The notes: a model not told the origin generated them from the letters alone. A DNA stretch of 64,000 bases from an uncultured Caulobacterales bacterium (GCA_903840435.1 CAIMFV010000023.1:62001-126000), one strand, 5' to 3'. Numbered from the stretch's first letter, positions 45,584 to 54,816 are shown. Numbers and translations: made by a program.

Positions 45584-45895
45584 ATGTTGAAATCTCTTAT
45601 GCTGGCAGGGGTCTTGAGCCTCGCCGCTGTCGCTGGCGCCTATGCCGACGAAGGTGACCCGGTTGCCAACGCCGTGCTGGCCAAGCCCGTCGCACGGGCG
45701 ACCCAAGTCATTGCCGGCGGCGTGGTTTGGTCTTGCAAGGACCAAGCCTGCTCTGGCCCCGCCACCGCTGATCGCACCTTCTCGGTCTCGTCTTGCAAGG
45801 CGCTGGTCAAGGAAGTCGGGCCGGTGACCGCCTATGGCGTGGATAGCCGCCAGTTGAAGTCCGACGAACTGCAACGGTGCGTCGGCGCCAAGTAA
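45584..45895 (+). CDS. CC_3452-like small secreted protein
   Basis: A 103-residue protein with a cleavable signal peptide (MLKSLMLAGVLSLAAVAGAY-ADEG). The mature part has ATQVIAGGVVWSCKDQACSG, TFSVSSCKALVKEVGPVTAY and a final Cys, giving four cysteines that probably form two disulfides. It fits the small Caulobacter-type family CC_3452 of unknown role. AGGAGTCCTCC precedes ATG 45584. It has its own promoter-like region and a strong terminator, so it is monocistronic. Confidence 0.8.
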   Translation: MLKSLMLAGVLSLAAVAGAYADEGDPVANAVLAKPVARATQVIAGGVVWSCKDQACSGPATADRTFSVSSCKALVKEVGPVTAYGVDSRQLKSDELQRCVGAK

Positions 45896-45930
45896 GGGCC
45901 TACGGACCCGATCTTTCGTAACGCATTTTG

Positions 45931-45973
45931 GAGCATGACCTGATTTTTCGGAATCAGCTCATGCTCTTTTTTT
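45931..45973 (+). terminator. strong intrinsic terminator
   Basis: GAGCATGACCTGATT pairs with AATCAGCTCATGCTC (one mismatch) around the loop TTTCGG and is followed by TTTTTTT. This is a classical Rho-independent terminator, 35 bases after the small secreted protein gene. Confidence 0.85.
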
Positions 45974-46021
45974 GTGAGCCAAGCGGCGCAAAGGCGCGGT
46001 CGGAGAGCGTTCGAACCCATC

Positions 46022-46318
46022 ATGACCCAAGCGTTCGCCCGTACCTCCACAGCCCACGACATTGTCGATCTCATTGCGATGGCCCAGGCCGCTGTCGCAG
46101 CGGCTTTGCAGGCCGAGGGCGCGTTTGAGCTCGCCTCGCTGAATTTTGAAGCCCTGGCCCAAAGCCCAGCGGCAGCGGTCATTGAAGCCCGCGTCGTCCT
46201 CGACCGTGTGACGCGATCGCTCGCCTTTGCCACGGCGGAATTGGTCGATCGAGACAGTGGAAAGCCCGTGGGACTGGTACGCACGGTCTGGCGGCGCAAG
46301 CTTTTGGACGGGCAGTAA
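46022..46318 (+). CDS. hypothetical protein, possible partial hotdog domain
   Basis: A 98-residue protein. An Ala-rich amphipathic helix (AHDIVDLIAMAQAAVAAALQ) is followed by strands AVIEARVVLDRVTRSLAFAT and AELVDRDSGKPVGLVRTVWR. The last part resembles the final beta hairpin of PaaI hotdog thioesterases (R-x-L-x-F-A-x-A-E-L), but the catalytic helix is absent. So it may be a half domain that works as an oligomer or a diverged partner. Start ATG 46022. Confidence 0.6.
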   Translation: MTQAFARTSTAHDIVDLIAMAQAAVAAALQAEGAFELASLNFEALAQSPAAAVIEARVVLDRVTRSLAFATAELVDRDSGKPVGLVRTVWRRKLLDGQ

Positions 46319-46510
46319 CCGCCCAGCCTGAGCCCATTTTGGGCGAAAGGCGTCAAAATCTGGGCACCTTTCGGGCGCGATGGGTGCGAATCTGGGCAAA
46401 TAACGCTCAAAATAAAGAAAGTTTTCACCTTATCCGACGCAAGACGGCTTTTCTTCTCGATGTTGCATGCTAAACACACCTCATCGGATTTAACGGCGGA
46501 CCTTTACGGA

Positions 46511-47104
46511 ATGAGCAAGCGTTGGATGGCCCTGGCGGCGACCGCCATCATCTTGGGAACAGGATGCGCGGCCACCTCACTGGCGCCTCAAGCCTTGGCG
46601 GAAGACGTTTCCAACGGTTGGCAATGCGCACAATTTGCGCGGCTCTTTTCCGGCATTCAGATTTTCGGCGACGCCTATACCTGGTGGCGGCAAGCGGTCG
46701 GCAAATATGCCCGCGGTTCAGCCCCAGAAGTAGGCGCGGTCTTGGTGTTCAAACCCCATGGCGCCATGCGGCTTGGCCATGTGGCGGTAGTCAGCCAGGT
46801 GGTGACCGAGCGGGTCATCCAAGTCACCCACGCCAATTGGTCCCGCATCGGCGGCGAGCGCGGCCAAGTGGAAAAAGACGTCACCGTGGTCGATGTCTCT
46901 AAGGGCGGCGATTGGAGCGAGGTGAAGGTCTGGAATAATCCGACCCATGATCTCGGGACCACAGTCTATCCGACCTTTGGTTTTGTTTATAAGGGCGCAG
47001 CGGACGCGGCCTCTGCGACCTCGACGGCGAAAGCCGATAGCACCGACCCGATTTCTAAGCTTTTGTCGGTGGTCTCTGGCGGCGGTGAGTCCGCGCCGCG
47101 CTAA
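46511..47104 (+). CDS. CHAP domain exported protein
   Basis: A 197-residue protein with an N-terminal signal (MALAATAIILGTGCAATSLA; a lipobox-like TGC is possible). The CHAP (NlpC/P60-like) cysteine-peptidase/amidase domain shows the nucleophile in SNGWQCAQFARLFSGI, the histidine in RLGHVAVVSQVV and the third residue in QVTHANWS. CHAP proteins cut peptidoglycan stems. The tail ends in a low-complexity Ala/Ser segment. Start ATG 46511; the frame is open earlier to 46460. Confidence 0.82.
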   Translation: MSKRWMALAATAIILGTGCAATSLAPQALAEDVSNGWQCAQFARLFSGIQIFGDAYTWWRQAVGKYARGSAPEVGAVLVFKPHGAMRLGHVAVVSQVVTERVIQVTHANWSRIGGERGQVEKDVTVVDVSKGGDWSEVKVWNNPTHDLGTTVYPTFGFVYKGAADAASATSTAKADSTDPISKLLSVVSGGGESAPR

Positions 47105-47247
47105 GCGGGGGAGCAGGCGCGGTCTTGCAACCCGGATCGTTGAGTGAGCCTTCGGCCCCCCCTATCCCAAGATGGATCTACATTAGGTTTCTTAAGGTGT
47201 TGCTTGTCTTATCGGCAAAACCGGAGTCCAGTGTTCCCTGACAAAAT

Positions 47248-47898
47248 CTAAACTAAAAACGCCGAGGCAATCAGACCCTGGGCGGCGAAATAGAGCCACC
47301 AGACTGCATGATCAGCCAGCGGGCTTGGCCGATGGGTGAGCTTGAACAGGCGAATGGCGAGCACGGCGTCAGAGGCTAAAAACAGCACCGACCCAAGTGA
47401 CGCCATGGCGTGCGCCGCGCGAAGGCTAAAGCTTGCCCCCACCATGGCGCTCAAGGCGATCACATAGACACACACTGGCGCCTTTAGCGGGCCAAGGTCA
47501 CGCCAGAGATAAAGGGTGAGTAGGCCGCCGCCCGCTAGGGCAAGGACACCTGGAATGAGGCGAACCGGCTCGACTGCGAAAATCGCCAGTCCACCGATCT
47601 CAAGAAAAAACACACAATAGACCAGTTGCGCCACCAAGAAGCTTGCCAAGCCGAGCGGCAGGCTAAGGTCCCCGTCACGCGTCAGGATGGCGTCGCCAAG
47701 GCAGGAAAAGGCAAGTGCTGTGGTCAAGAGCGCAGGCGCGCCCGCCATAAAGGCCCAGACCGCCACAGCGCCAATCGCCAGTGCTTTGGTGAAGGTGCGA
47801 AAAAGGCTGATCGGTCGAAATTGCAAAACCAGCCCATAGGCAAGGCTTGCGAGCACGCTGATCAGCACAAAGGGGGCGGCGTTGAGGGGCAGGAGCAT
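47248..47898 (-). CDS. YhhN/TMEM86 family membrane protein
   Basis: A 216-residue polytopic protein of the YhhN family, whose vertebrate member TMEM86B is a lysoplasmalogenase. About seven to eight spans are visible. The family motif is GDAILTRDG (AFSCLGDAILTRDGDLSLPL) and the second ASDAVLAIRLF near the end; the Asp residues are the proposed active-site positions. ATG 47898 is taken over TTG 47916. It is on the minus strand, followed upstream by dsbD. Confidence 0.85.
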   Translation of the reverse strand: MLLPLNAAPFVLISVLASLAYGLVLQFRPISLFRTFTKALAIGAVAVWAFMAGAPALLTTALAFSCLGDAILTRDGDLSLPLGLASFLVAQLVYCVFFLEIGGLAIFAVEPVRLIPGVLALAGGGLLTLYLWRDLGPLKAPVCVYVIALSAMVGASFSLRAAHAMASLGSVLFLASDAVLAIRLFKLTHRPSPLADHAVWWLYFAAQGLIASAFLV

Positions 47899-47943
47899 CG
47901 GCTGTTCTAACTCCAATCTGCGCCGAACTGGCCGCCGCCGTCC

Positions 47944-50175
47944 CTATTGGGCGGCATGGGTCAAGGCGTCGGTAACCACCCCCTCAGTCAAGACCTGTGG
48001 CAAGATCTGCGGCGGGCCGCCTCTGCGACTATAAACAAGATAGAGCGGCACCCCTGCACGGCCTTCGGCGCTCAAGGCCTTGGCGATTTCGCCATTCCGG
48101 TTGGTCCAGTCGGCGCGCAAATAGACCGTGCCCGTCTTGGCGAAGGCCGATTTGACGCCCGAGGTCGCCAGGGCGCCAGCCTCATTGACCTTACAGGTGA
48201 CGCACCAGGCGGCGGTAAAATCGACAAAGACCGGGCGTCCTTCGCGCACCAGCTCGGTCACCCGCTCTGGCGACCACGCCGCCGCCGTTTGGCCTTGGTG
48301 CGTGGCGGCAGGTGCAGTTTTGGGCGCGGCCACCACGCCAATCCCGATAGCGGCCAGGACAGACAGCCCCGCCCCCAGCTGGGCGGCTCGCAAGAGGCGC
48401 ACGCCATCAGCCCTTTGCCCGACACCCCATAGCCAAAGCCCAAACGCCAAGGCCAGTCCGGCGGCGAAGAGTGCTGGCAAGGCATCGGCCCCGGCCTCTT
48501 CGGCAAATACCCAGGCAAGCCATCCGGCGGCGCCATACATGGGGAAGGCCAGGGTCTTGCGCAGCCCGTCCATCCAAGCGCCAGGCTTAGGCATGCGCTT
48601 ATAAAGCCCAGGCAGAAAGGCCAGGGCGACGAAAGGCGCGGCAAGCCCGAGCCCCAAACTGGCGAAAATCAGCGCCGCGACCAGATCAGACTGGGCGAGC
48701 GCCCAACCGATGGTCGAGGCCATGAACGGGCCTGTGCAAGGCGCCGCCACCACCACCGCCAAAACGCCGGTAAAAAACGCCCCCACCAGCCCGCCCTTGG
48801 ATGCCAAGCCTTGACCCGCGCCCTGGGCCGAAAGGCCCATTTCGAACAGACCCGACAAGTTGAGCGCTGAGCCCAACATGACCAGGCAGAGGGCAAAGAC
48901 CGCGCCCGGCGCTTGCAGCTGAAAGCCCCAGCCGACCGCCTGACCGGCGCGCCTGGCAATAATCAGCATGAAGGCCAGCCCTAAAAAGCTCGCCACCACC
49001 CCCGCCAAATAGGCGAGCCCTTCAGCCTGGGCCTTGTGCGGATGGGCGGTGTGACGTGCCAGAGCGGCGGCCTTGATCGACAAGACGGGAAAGACGCAAG
49101 GCATCAGGTTGAGCAGCAATCCACCCATCAGGGCAAAAAGCACCGCAAGGACAAGATTGAGGTGAGCGTCCGGGGGCGACAGGCGTGCGGGCGGAGTGTC
49201 TGATACAACCGGTGTTGCGGTCGTGGGCGGGGGGGTGACGCCGGGCAGGGCTGCGGCGTTCGGCGCTCCTCCGGTCTGAACAGGTAAGGGGGGTGGCGTC
49301 ACGCTGGCAGGCTTTTCGCCGGCAAGCGCATGCACCTCGATGGCCCGCGCGCCGGAGACCGTCACCACGCCGTCTAGCGCGCTCGGCGCCTTGCCGTGGC
49401 TGAAATCATAACCGGACGCCAAGCCGATCCGCACCCCGTCTTCGCCCTTCAGCAGCGTGACGGATTGCGGCTTGGCCTGATCCATCACCGTGCCAAGATA
49501 AGGGTAGAAATAGAGGTCTTTTCCGGCGCGCACCTGGGCGGCGAGCTTGGCGTCGTGTAGATCAAGCCAAATCTGATCGCCCGCAATCTGATAGCTTGGC
49601 CGTCCCGCCGTGGCGAAGGGCAGGGGGGTGGCCGCCAAGGCCGCACTTAAGAGCCGCCGCGCCTCGGGGTCTGATGCCGCACGGTTTGATGGGCCAACCC
49701 TGAGGTTCAGGGTCAAATTGGCCTCTTCCGGCACGCAAACATCTTTGCAGACCAAGAGACTGGCATGGGCGGTGAGTGTCACAGACGCGCCAATGTCCGC
49801 GTCGGCTGGAACCTTCAACCGCGTCGGTAAGACAACGGCGTCTGAATAGACATAGTTCATCAAGGGGCCGGTGGTCACATGGGTTGGCGCGGGCCAGATC
49901 AGCGGACCTGCGCTCCACCCCTTGGGCAGGGTCCAGTCGAGCGTCGTCGCCTCACCGGCATCGCCCGGATTGCGCCAATAGGTATGCCAGCCCGGCGCGA
50001 TGGTTTGCCGAAGGCCGACGAGCAGAGATTTACCGGGAACGGCTTGACCTTCGGAAATCAGCTCAAGATCAAGGTGGGCCGTGTGCACGCTTTGCGCGCA
50101 GGCGCTGTGCCCCGCCAGTCCAAGATTGGCAAGCAGGACGAGCGCGGCGGCCAGAGAACGGAGTTTGGGGATCAT
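47944..50175 (-). CDS. dsbD: thiol:disulfide interchange protein DsbD-like
   Basis: DsbD/ScsB proteins carry electrons from cytosolic thioredoxin to the periplasm. The 743-residue protein has a signal peptide, an N-terminal domain (about 30-290) with CKDVCVPEEANL as one Cys pair, and a central CcdA-like membrane domain from about 345 (LNLMPCVFPVLSIKAAALAR, AAPCTGPFMASTIGWALAQS; each with one reactive Cys). It ends in a thioredoxin domain with FTAAWCVTCKVNEAGALATS. All redox cysteines are present. The N-terminal domain is longer than in E. coli DsbD, which fits the ScsB branch. Confidence 0.9.
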   Translation of the reverse strand: MIPKLRSLAAALVLLANLGLAGHSACAQSVHTAHLDLELISEGQAVPGKSLLVGLRQTIAPGWHTYWRNPGDAGEATTLDWTLPKGWSAGPLIWPAPTHVTTGPLMNYVYSDAVVLPTRLKVPADADIGASVTLTAHASLLVCKDVCVPEEANLTLNLRVGPSNRAASDPEARRLLSAALAATPLPFATAGRPSYQIAGDQIWLDLHDAKLAAQVRAGKDLYFYPYLGTVMDQAKPQSVTLLKGEDGVRIGLASGYDFSHGKAPSALDGVVTVSGARAIEVHALAGEKPASVTPPPLPVQTGGAPNAAALPGVTPPPTTATPVVSDTPPARLSPPDAHLNLVLAVLFALMGGLLLNLMPCVFPVLSIKAAALARHTAHPHKAQAEGLAYLAGVVASFLGLAFMLIIARRAGQAVGWGFQLQAPGAVFALCLVMLGSALNLSGLFEMGLSAQGAGQGLASKGGLVGAFFTGVLAVVVAAPCTGPFMASTIGWALAQSDLVAALIFASLGLGLAAPFVALAFLPGLYKRMPKPGAWMDGLRKTLAFPMYGAAGWLAWVFAEEAGADALPALFAAGLALAFGLWLWGVGQRADGVRLLRAAQLGAGLSVLAAIGIGVVAAPKTAPAATHQGQTAAAWSPERVTELVREGRPVFVDFTAAWCVTCKVNEAGALATSGVKSAFAKTGTVYLRADWTNRNGEIAKALSAEGRAGVPLYLVYSRRGGPPQILPQVLTEGVVTDALTHAAQ

Positions 50176-50300
50176 GAGCTCACGACTTCAGGCGGGAAAT
50201 CCTCATCCCACGCTGCAAAACTGGGGCGGAAGGCTCGACAATGCAAGACACCTCTGCATGATCGCATCCTGAACCGACGCCAAAGGGAGCGCCTGCCGCC

Positions 50301-50699
50301 ATGCCCGGAAATTTTGACGAGATCGATGTGGGCCAGGTGGTCAATCTGGGCGCCTTGGCCGTCGATGAGGCGGGGCTTGCGGCCTTTTGTACCGCCTTTG
50401 CGCCCTCCTGGGACGTGGAGGAAGGCGCGCCTGAGTCTCTCCTCTACACCTTGTGGTCCAAACTTGATTCGGAGGCCGCGCGCCACTGGCCGCAAACCAA
50501 GCGACTGGGGGTCGACGCCCTGCGCTGGATGCGCAATCCGCCTGCGGGAGAATTATTGCGCGGTCGCATGACCATTCTGGCCAAGGACCCGGTCGGAGAT
50601 GATAAGGGTATCGTCATCGCCCAGCATGATCTGTTGGACGAAGCCGGTCGGCTGGTCTTTTCCTGCCTGACGCGCTCCGTCTTTGCCCGTAACGCCTAA
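50301..50699 (+). CDS. MaoC/hotdog-like hypothetical protein
   Basis: A 132-residue protein (FDEIDVGQVVNLGALAVDEA, then GLAAFCTAFAPSWDVEEGAP, and a strand pattern LLRGRMTILAKDPVGDDKGI, VIAQHDLLDEAGRLVFSCLT) that follows the hotdog arrangement of the N-terminal half of MaoC-type hydratases. No catalytic D-x4-H is seen. It is the first of three consecutive hotdog-fold genes (50301-52551), suggesting an acyl-CoA or acyl-ACP step. Confidence 0.65.
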   Translation: MPGNFDEIDVGQVVNLGALAVDEAGLAAFCTAFAPSWDVEEGAPESLLYTLWSKLDSEAARHWPQTKRLGVDALRWMRNPPAGELLRGRMTILAKDPVGDDKGIVIAQHDLLDEAGRLVFSCLTRSVFARNA

Positions 50700-50713
50700 G
50701 CTGAAGGTTGCGC

Positions 50714-51571
50714 ATGCCGATTTCCTATCCCGACGCCTTGAGCCTGACGACCCAAGGCCAGACCTTCGCCTGGAACGACCGCGAAACCATGCTTTATGCG
50801 CTTGGCATCGGCTTAGGCGCCGACCCGATGGATGGGCGGGAGTTGCCCTTTGTCTATGAAAACGGGCTGAAGGCCGTGCCCACCCTGGCAACGGTCGTCG
50901 CCTGGGGCGCGGGGCCCATCGGCAAGCTTGGTCTCAACTATCTGTTGGTGGTGCACGGCGAGCAGTCGGTCGAACTGCATCGGCCCCTGCCCACGGAAGC
51001 CGAAATTGTCGCCGATAGCCGCATCAAGGACCTGTTCGACAAGGGGCCTAAGGGTGCGGTGGTGGTGGTCGAAACGATTTTGAAGGACGTGAAGGACGGC
51101 CAGCCCATCGCCACCCTAACCTCATCGATTTTCGCGCGCGGCGATGGCGGCTTTGGCGGACCAAGCGGTGGACAACCCGAACCGCATCCCATGCCAAACC
51201 GCGCCCCAGACCGCACGGTCGATCTGGTCACCCGTCCCGATCAGGCGCTGCTCTATCGCCTGTCGGGCGACCGTAACCCCTTGCATGCCGATCCAGGCTT
51301 TGCCGCCGCCGCCGGGTTTCCGCGCCCGATCCTACACGGCCTTTGCACCTATGGGCTGACCTGTCGCGCTGTGCTTTCGACCTTTGCCGACTATGCGCCG
51401 GAGCGGATCAAAAGCCACGCGGCGCGTTTCTCCGCCCCGGTCTTTCCCGGCGAAACTGTTAGTGTTGATCTGTGGCAAGACGGCGAGGTGGTGTCGTTTG
51501 AGGCGCGGGTGAAGGCGCGCGATGCTGTCGTCATCCGCAATGGCCGCAGCCTTGTGACGGAGGCGTCGTGA
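50714..51571 (+). CDS. MaoC family enoyl-CoA hydratase
   Basis: A 285-residue double-hotdog hydratase. The N-terminal half (DRETMLYALGIGLG) matches peroxisomal hydratase-2-like enzymes, and the catalytic half has YRLSGDRNPLHADPGFAAAA followed by GFPRPILHGLCTYG, the D-x4-H motif (DRNPLH) of R-specific hydratases. It would hydrate trans-2-enoyl-CoA in fatty-acid or sterol side-chain breakdown. ATG 50714 with AAGG upstream; the next gene overlaps by 4 bases (GTGA). Confidence 0.9.
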   Translation: MPISYPDALSLTTQGQTFAWNDRETMLYALGIGLGADPMDGRELPFVYENGLKAVPTLATVVAWGAGPIGKLGLNYLLVVHGEQSVELHRPLPTEAEIVADSRIKDLFDKGPKGAVVVVETILKDVKDGQPIATLTSSIFARGDGGFGGPSGGQPEPHPMPNRAPDRTVDLVTRPDQALLYRLSGDRNPLHADPGFAAAAGFPRPILHGLCTYGLTCRAVLSTFADYAPERIKSHAARFSAPVFPGETVSVDLWQDGEVVSFEARVKARDAVVIRNGRSLVTEAS

Positions 51572-52551
51572 GCGCCCCACAGCGCCCCTCAGATGCGCCA
51601 AGTGGTCCGCCACAGGGCCTAGGCCCTGTGGTTTGGCGCGGCGGTGTCAATACCTGGGAATGTGACGAGATGGGCCACATGAATGTGCGCTTCTATCTCG
51701 CCAAGGCGATGGAGGGGTTGGCCGGTCTGGCCGCCCGCTTGGGCATGCCCCATGCCTTTACGCCCTATGCAGAGGCAACCCTTATCCCGCTCGAGCACCA
51801 TATTCGGTTTCTGAAAGAAACCCATGCAGGCGCCGCGCTCTACATGACCGGCGGCGTGGTGGCCCTGCGTGCCGAGGGGGCGGATCTGCTGCAGGTCCTC
51901 TTTGATGCGCGCACCCACGCGCCCGCCGCCACCGTCATCAGCCGTGTCGCCCATGCCCGCCCTCGCGACGCCAAGGCCTTTGCCTGGCCAAGACGGACCG
52001 AAATGGCGGCGGCCGATCTCAGTATTGCGCTTCCCGCCTTTGCCGCGCCCCGCAGTGTCGATTGGCAGGCGCCGCCGCCGCTCGCGCGGGTGGCGGAAGG
52101 CGACCTCGCCCGGCTGGCGCCAATTTCGCTTGGCCATGTGACGCCGCAAGGTGTCGATGTGTTTGGCCGCATGCGGGCAGAGGAATTTATTGGCCGGGTT
52201 TCAGATGGGATCGGGGCCCTGCTCGGCGATGTCCGCCATGTGGTCGCGCACGCGGCGGCAGGCCAGCATGCCCGGGTGGGCGGCGCCGTCTTGGAATACC
52301 GCCTCATCTATCTCGATTGGCCAGGGATTGGCGAACCGGTTGAGGTCCGTTCTGGCCTAACCGCCGTTGCCGACAAGGTGCAGCATGTGGGCCATTGGCT
52401 GCTTAATCCCGACACGGGAACGCCGCTCGGATTTTCTGAAGCCGTCGCCGTTACCTTCGATCTCGACACGCGAAAAACCATCCCGATCAGCGATGCGGCC
52501 CGGCAGGCATTGAACGGACGCCTGATTCCAGGGCATAGGTTCGGAGCCTAG
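51568..52551 (+). CDS. double-hotdog acyl-CoA thioesterase-like protein
   Basis: A 327-residue protein with two hotdog-like halves. The first has VVWRGGVNTWECDEMGHMNV followed by RFYLAKAMEGLAGLAARLG, the 4-hydroxybenzoyl-CoA thioesterase type (D-x-x-G-H-x-N). The second has RMRAEEFIGRVSDGIGALLG and LEYRLIYLDWPGIGEPVEVR. Start GTG 51568 overlaps the hydratase stop. Likely hydrolyses an acyl-CoA made or used by the hydratase. Confidence 0.82.
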   Translation: MSAPQRPSDAPSGPPQGLGPVVWRGGVNTWECDEMGHMNVRFYLAKAMEGLAGLAARLGMPHAFTPYAEATLIPLEHHIRFLKETHAGAALYMTGGVVALRAEGADLLQVLFDARTHAPAATVISRVAHARPRDAKAFAWPRRTEMAAADLSIALPAFAAPRSVDWQAPPPLARVAEGDLARLAPISLGHVTPQGVDVFGRMRAEEFIGRVSDGIGALLGDVRHVVAHAAAGQHARVGGAVLEYRLIYLDWPGIGEPVEVRSGLTAVADKVQHVGHWLLNPDTGTPLGFSEAVAVTFDLDTRKTIPISDAARQALNGRLIPGHRFGA

Positions 52552-52655
52552 ATCGACGCGGTGCGCCGGGTGCGCAACCGCACGTCGGTCGTGCAAACGT
52601 CTTCAAAACCCTCTAGTGTTTCCCTGCCTCAAGACCCCTCGGCCCAAGGATGACG

Positions 52656-54077
52656 ATGATAAGACCCCGCCATGCGCGTATTGTTGCGACGCTCGGACCT
52701 GCCAGCCGTGACGCTTCGTCGGTTGAGGCCTTGGCGCGGATCGGCGTCGATGTGTTTCGCCTGAATTTCAGCCATGGCGTCCATGAAGACCATGCCCAGG
52801 CCTTGGCGGCTGTGCGGGCGGCGGAGGCGGCGATTGGCAGGCCGCTGGCGGCGCTGGCCGATTTGCAAGGGCCGAAGCTACGCCTCAGCAAATTTCGTGA
52901 CGGGCGCATTGAGGTCAAGACCGGCGACCGCATCCGCCTGGATCAAAACCCGGAACCCGGCGATGCCAGCCGAATTTGCGTTCCCCATCCCGAACTTTTC
53001 GCCGCCATGGCGCCCGGTGCGCTGTTGCTCGTCGACGATGGCAAGGTGCGCCTCAAGGTCGTCTCCGTCGACAAGGGCGGGGTCGAGGTTGAGGTGGTGC
53101 AAGGGGTGGCCCTGTCGGATCGCAAGGGCGTCGCCCTGCCCGGCGCGGTCATTCCGCTGGCGGCCTTGACGTCGAAGGATCGCCAGGACCTCGCCTTTGC
53201 CTTGCGGATTGGCGTCGATTGGGTGGCCTTGTCCTTTGTCCAGCGTCCGGCGGATATGGCCGAGTTGCGCCAGTTGGTGCAGGGCCGCGCCGCTGTCATG
53301 GCCAAGATCGAAAAGCCAGCCGCCTTGACCCAGTTGGACGAGATCCTCGATCTCTGCGACGGGGTGATGATTGCGCGCGGCGATCTTGGGGTTGAGCTCG
53401 AGCCGGAAGAAGTGCCGCCAGCGCAAAAAACCATCCTTCGCGCCGCCCGCCGTCGCGGCGTGCCCGTGGTGGTGGCGACCCAGATGCTGGAAAGCATGAC
53501 GGCCTCGGCCACGCCGACCCGGGCTGAGGCCACCGATGTCGCCAATGCCGTCTATGAAGGCGCAGACGCCCTGATGCTGTCGGCCGAAACCGCGTCTGGT
53601 GACTATCCCAAAGAGGCGGCGGCCATGATGGCCCGCATCATTGAGCGGGTGGAGAAGGATCCGCGCTGGCCCGAACTGATGGGGGCCGAACAGGACCGCG
53701 TCGATGATGAGGATGTCGACGCCCTAGTGGCTGCCGCTGGCGCCGCTGCGGAGCGCGCCTCGGTCGCCTGCCTCGTTGCCTTCACCACAACTGGCGGCAC
53801 AGCCCGGCGTCTGGCCCGGGAGCGGACCTTGCAATCGGTGATCGCGCTTACGCCCCATTCCACCGTCGCGCGTAGGCTCTGTCTGGTCTGGGGTCTGGAA
53901 CCGCGGGTCGGCGCCAATCCGGCCGGTCTCGATGACATGACCGATGAGGCGGTAGATCTGGCCATGCGGCTTGGCTTGGCCAAGTCAGGCGAGCGCATCT
54001 TGATCCTGGCCGGGACGCCCTTTGGCGCACCCGGGGCGGCCAATCTGTTGCGTTTAGCACACGCTCCCATGGTCTAA
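52656..54077 (+). CDS. pyk: pyruvate kinase
   Basis: Pyruvate kinase makes pyruvate and ATP from PEP. The 473-residue protein has RHARIVATLGPASRDASSVE, FRLNFSHGVHEDH, LADLQGPKLR, MAKIEKPAALTQLDEILDLC (the active-site Lys), GVMIARGDLGVELEPEEVPP and VVATQMLESMTASATPTRAE (the magnesium and potassium regions). The C-terminal domain has CLVAFTTTGGTARRLARERT. ATG 52656 is preferred because AAGG sits 6 bases upstream; ATG 52650 is adjacent to it. Confidence 0.96.
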   Translation: MIRPRHARIVATLGPASRDASSVEALARIGVDVFRLNFSHGVHEDHAQALAAVRAAEAAIGRPLAALADLQGPKLRLSKFRDGRIEVKTGDRIRLDQNPEPGDASRICVPHPELFAAMAPGALLLVDDGKVRLKVVSVDKGGVEVEVVQGVALSDRKGVALPGAVIPLAALTSKDRQDLAFALRIGVDWVALSFVQRPADMAELRQLVQGRAAVMAKIEKPAALTQLDEILDLCDGVMIARGDLGVELEPEEVPPAQKTILRAARRRGVPVVVATQMLESMTASATPTRAEATDVANAVYEGADALMLSAETASGDYPKEAAAMMARIIERVEKDPRWPELMGAEQDRVDDEDVDALVAAAGAAAERASVACLVAFTTTGGTARRLARERTLQSVIALTPHSTVARRLCLVWGLEPRVGANPAGLDDMTDEAVDLAMRLGLAKSGERILILAGTPFGAPGAANLLRLAHAPMV

Positions 54078-54204
54078 TGCGCCATCCCCTGGCCGATGTT
54101 TCAATTTTGTCGCGCAGACGTCGCGTTTTAACCACTTAGAACCCACATAGGCTCGCGTGGAGGTCGCAGACCCTTGGGGTCGATGCGAACGCGAGGGATA
54201 ACGA

Positions 54205-54738
54205 GTGACGAGACGGGCAAGTGGGTCGCGGCGAATTTCGGCGGCGGCGCTCAGTATGGGTGTGTTGGCTGTGGCCGTCGGCACAGGCGCGATGGCAGCG
54301 GCGCCGCAAACCATCCTGCCCGGCTATTGGTCAAGCACCAATCGCACCACCTTTATTGTCTCCAAGGTGACGGAAGATAAGCGCTGCATCACCAGCGCCC
54401 AGGTGGCCTCCTACATAACCGGCCCGACCAACCGCCATTATCACTGCACCTATGACCATCGCGACGTCGGCAAGAGCACGGTGAAGCTGAGCGGCGTCTG
54501 TATCGACAAGGGGGGGATCTCCTATGATGTCCGCGTAGATGGCGAATACGGACCCGAATGGTTTAAGTTGCGGGCCCATTTCAGCCTGTCGGGCCTGCCG
54601 ATTGGCGGCGTCGCCACAACCGAGGCCCACCGGCTGAGCGCCATCTGTCCCGCCGACGCGCCCGGATCAGAGAAAAAAGCCGCCGCCCCGCCGCCGCAGC
54701 CGCGACCAGATGACAAGGCTGCCACCCCGGCCCCTTGA
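54205..54738 (+). CDS. DUF3617-like exported protein
   Basis: A 177-residue protein with a Tat-less signal peptide (AALSMGVLAVAVGTGAMAAA) followed by APQTILPGYWSSTNRTTFIV, KRCITSAQVASYITGPTNRH and YHCTYDHRDVGKSTVKLSG. The sequence carries four Cys (KRCIT, HYHCTY, GVCIDK, SAICPA) spaced as in the DUF3617 periplasmic family of unknown role. The tail is Pro/Ala-rich and disordered. The start is GTG 54205 with GAGGGA upstream. Confidence 0.75.
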   Translation: MTRRASGSRRISAAALSMGVLAVAVGTGAMAAAPQTILPGYWSSTNRTTFIVSKVTEDKRCITSAQVASYITGPTNRHYHCTYDHRDVGKSTVKLSGVCIDKGGISYDVRVDGEYGPEWFKLRAHFSLSGLPIGGVATTEAHRLSAICPADAPGSEKKAAAPPPQPRPDDKAATPAP

Positions 54739-54816
54739 TGCGGCGGATTGTGCAATTGTTGACCTCAGCAGACCCGCTAGGGTGAGGAGACAGAAAGCCC
54801 TTGCCCCCTTGATTTA

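Noticed and set aside
46333-46345. GCCCATTTTGGGC hairpin after 46318
   Set aside because: A 5-base stem without a T run; too weak to call a terminator.
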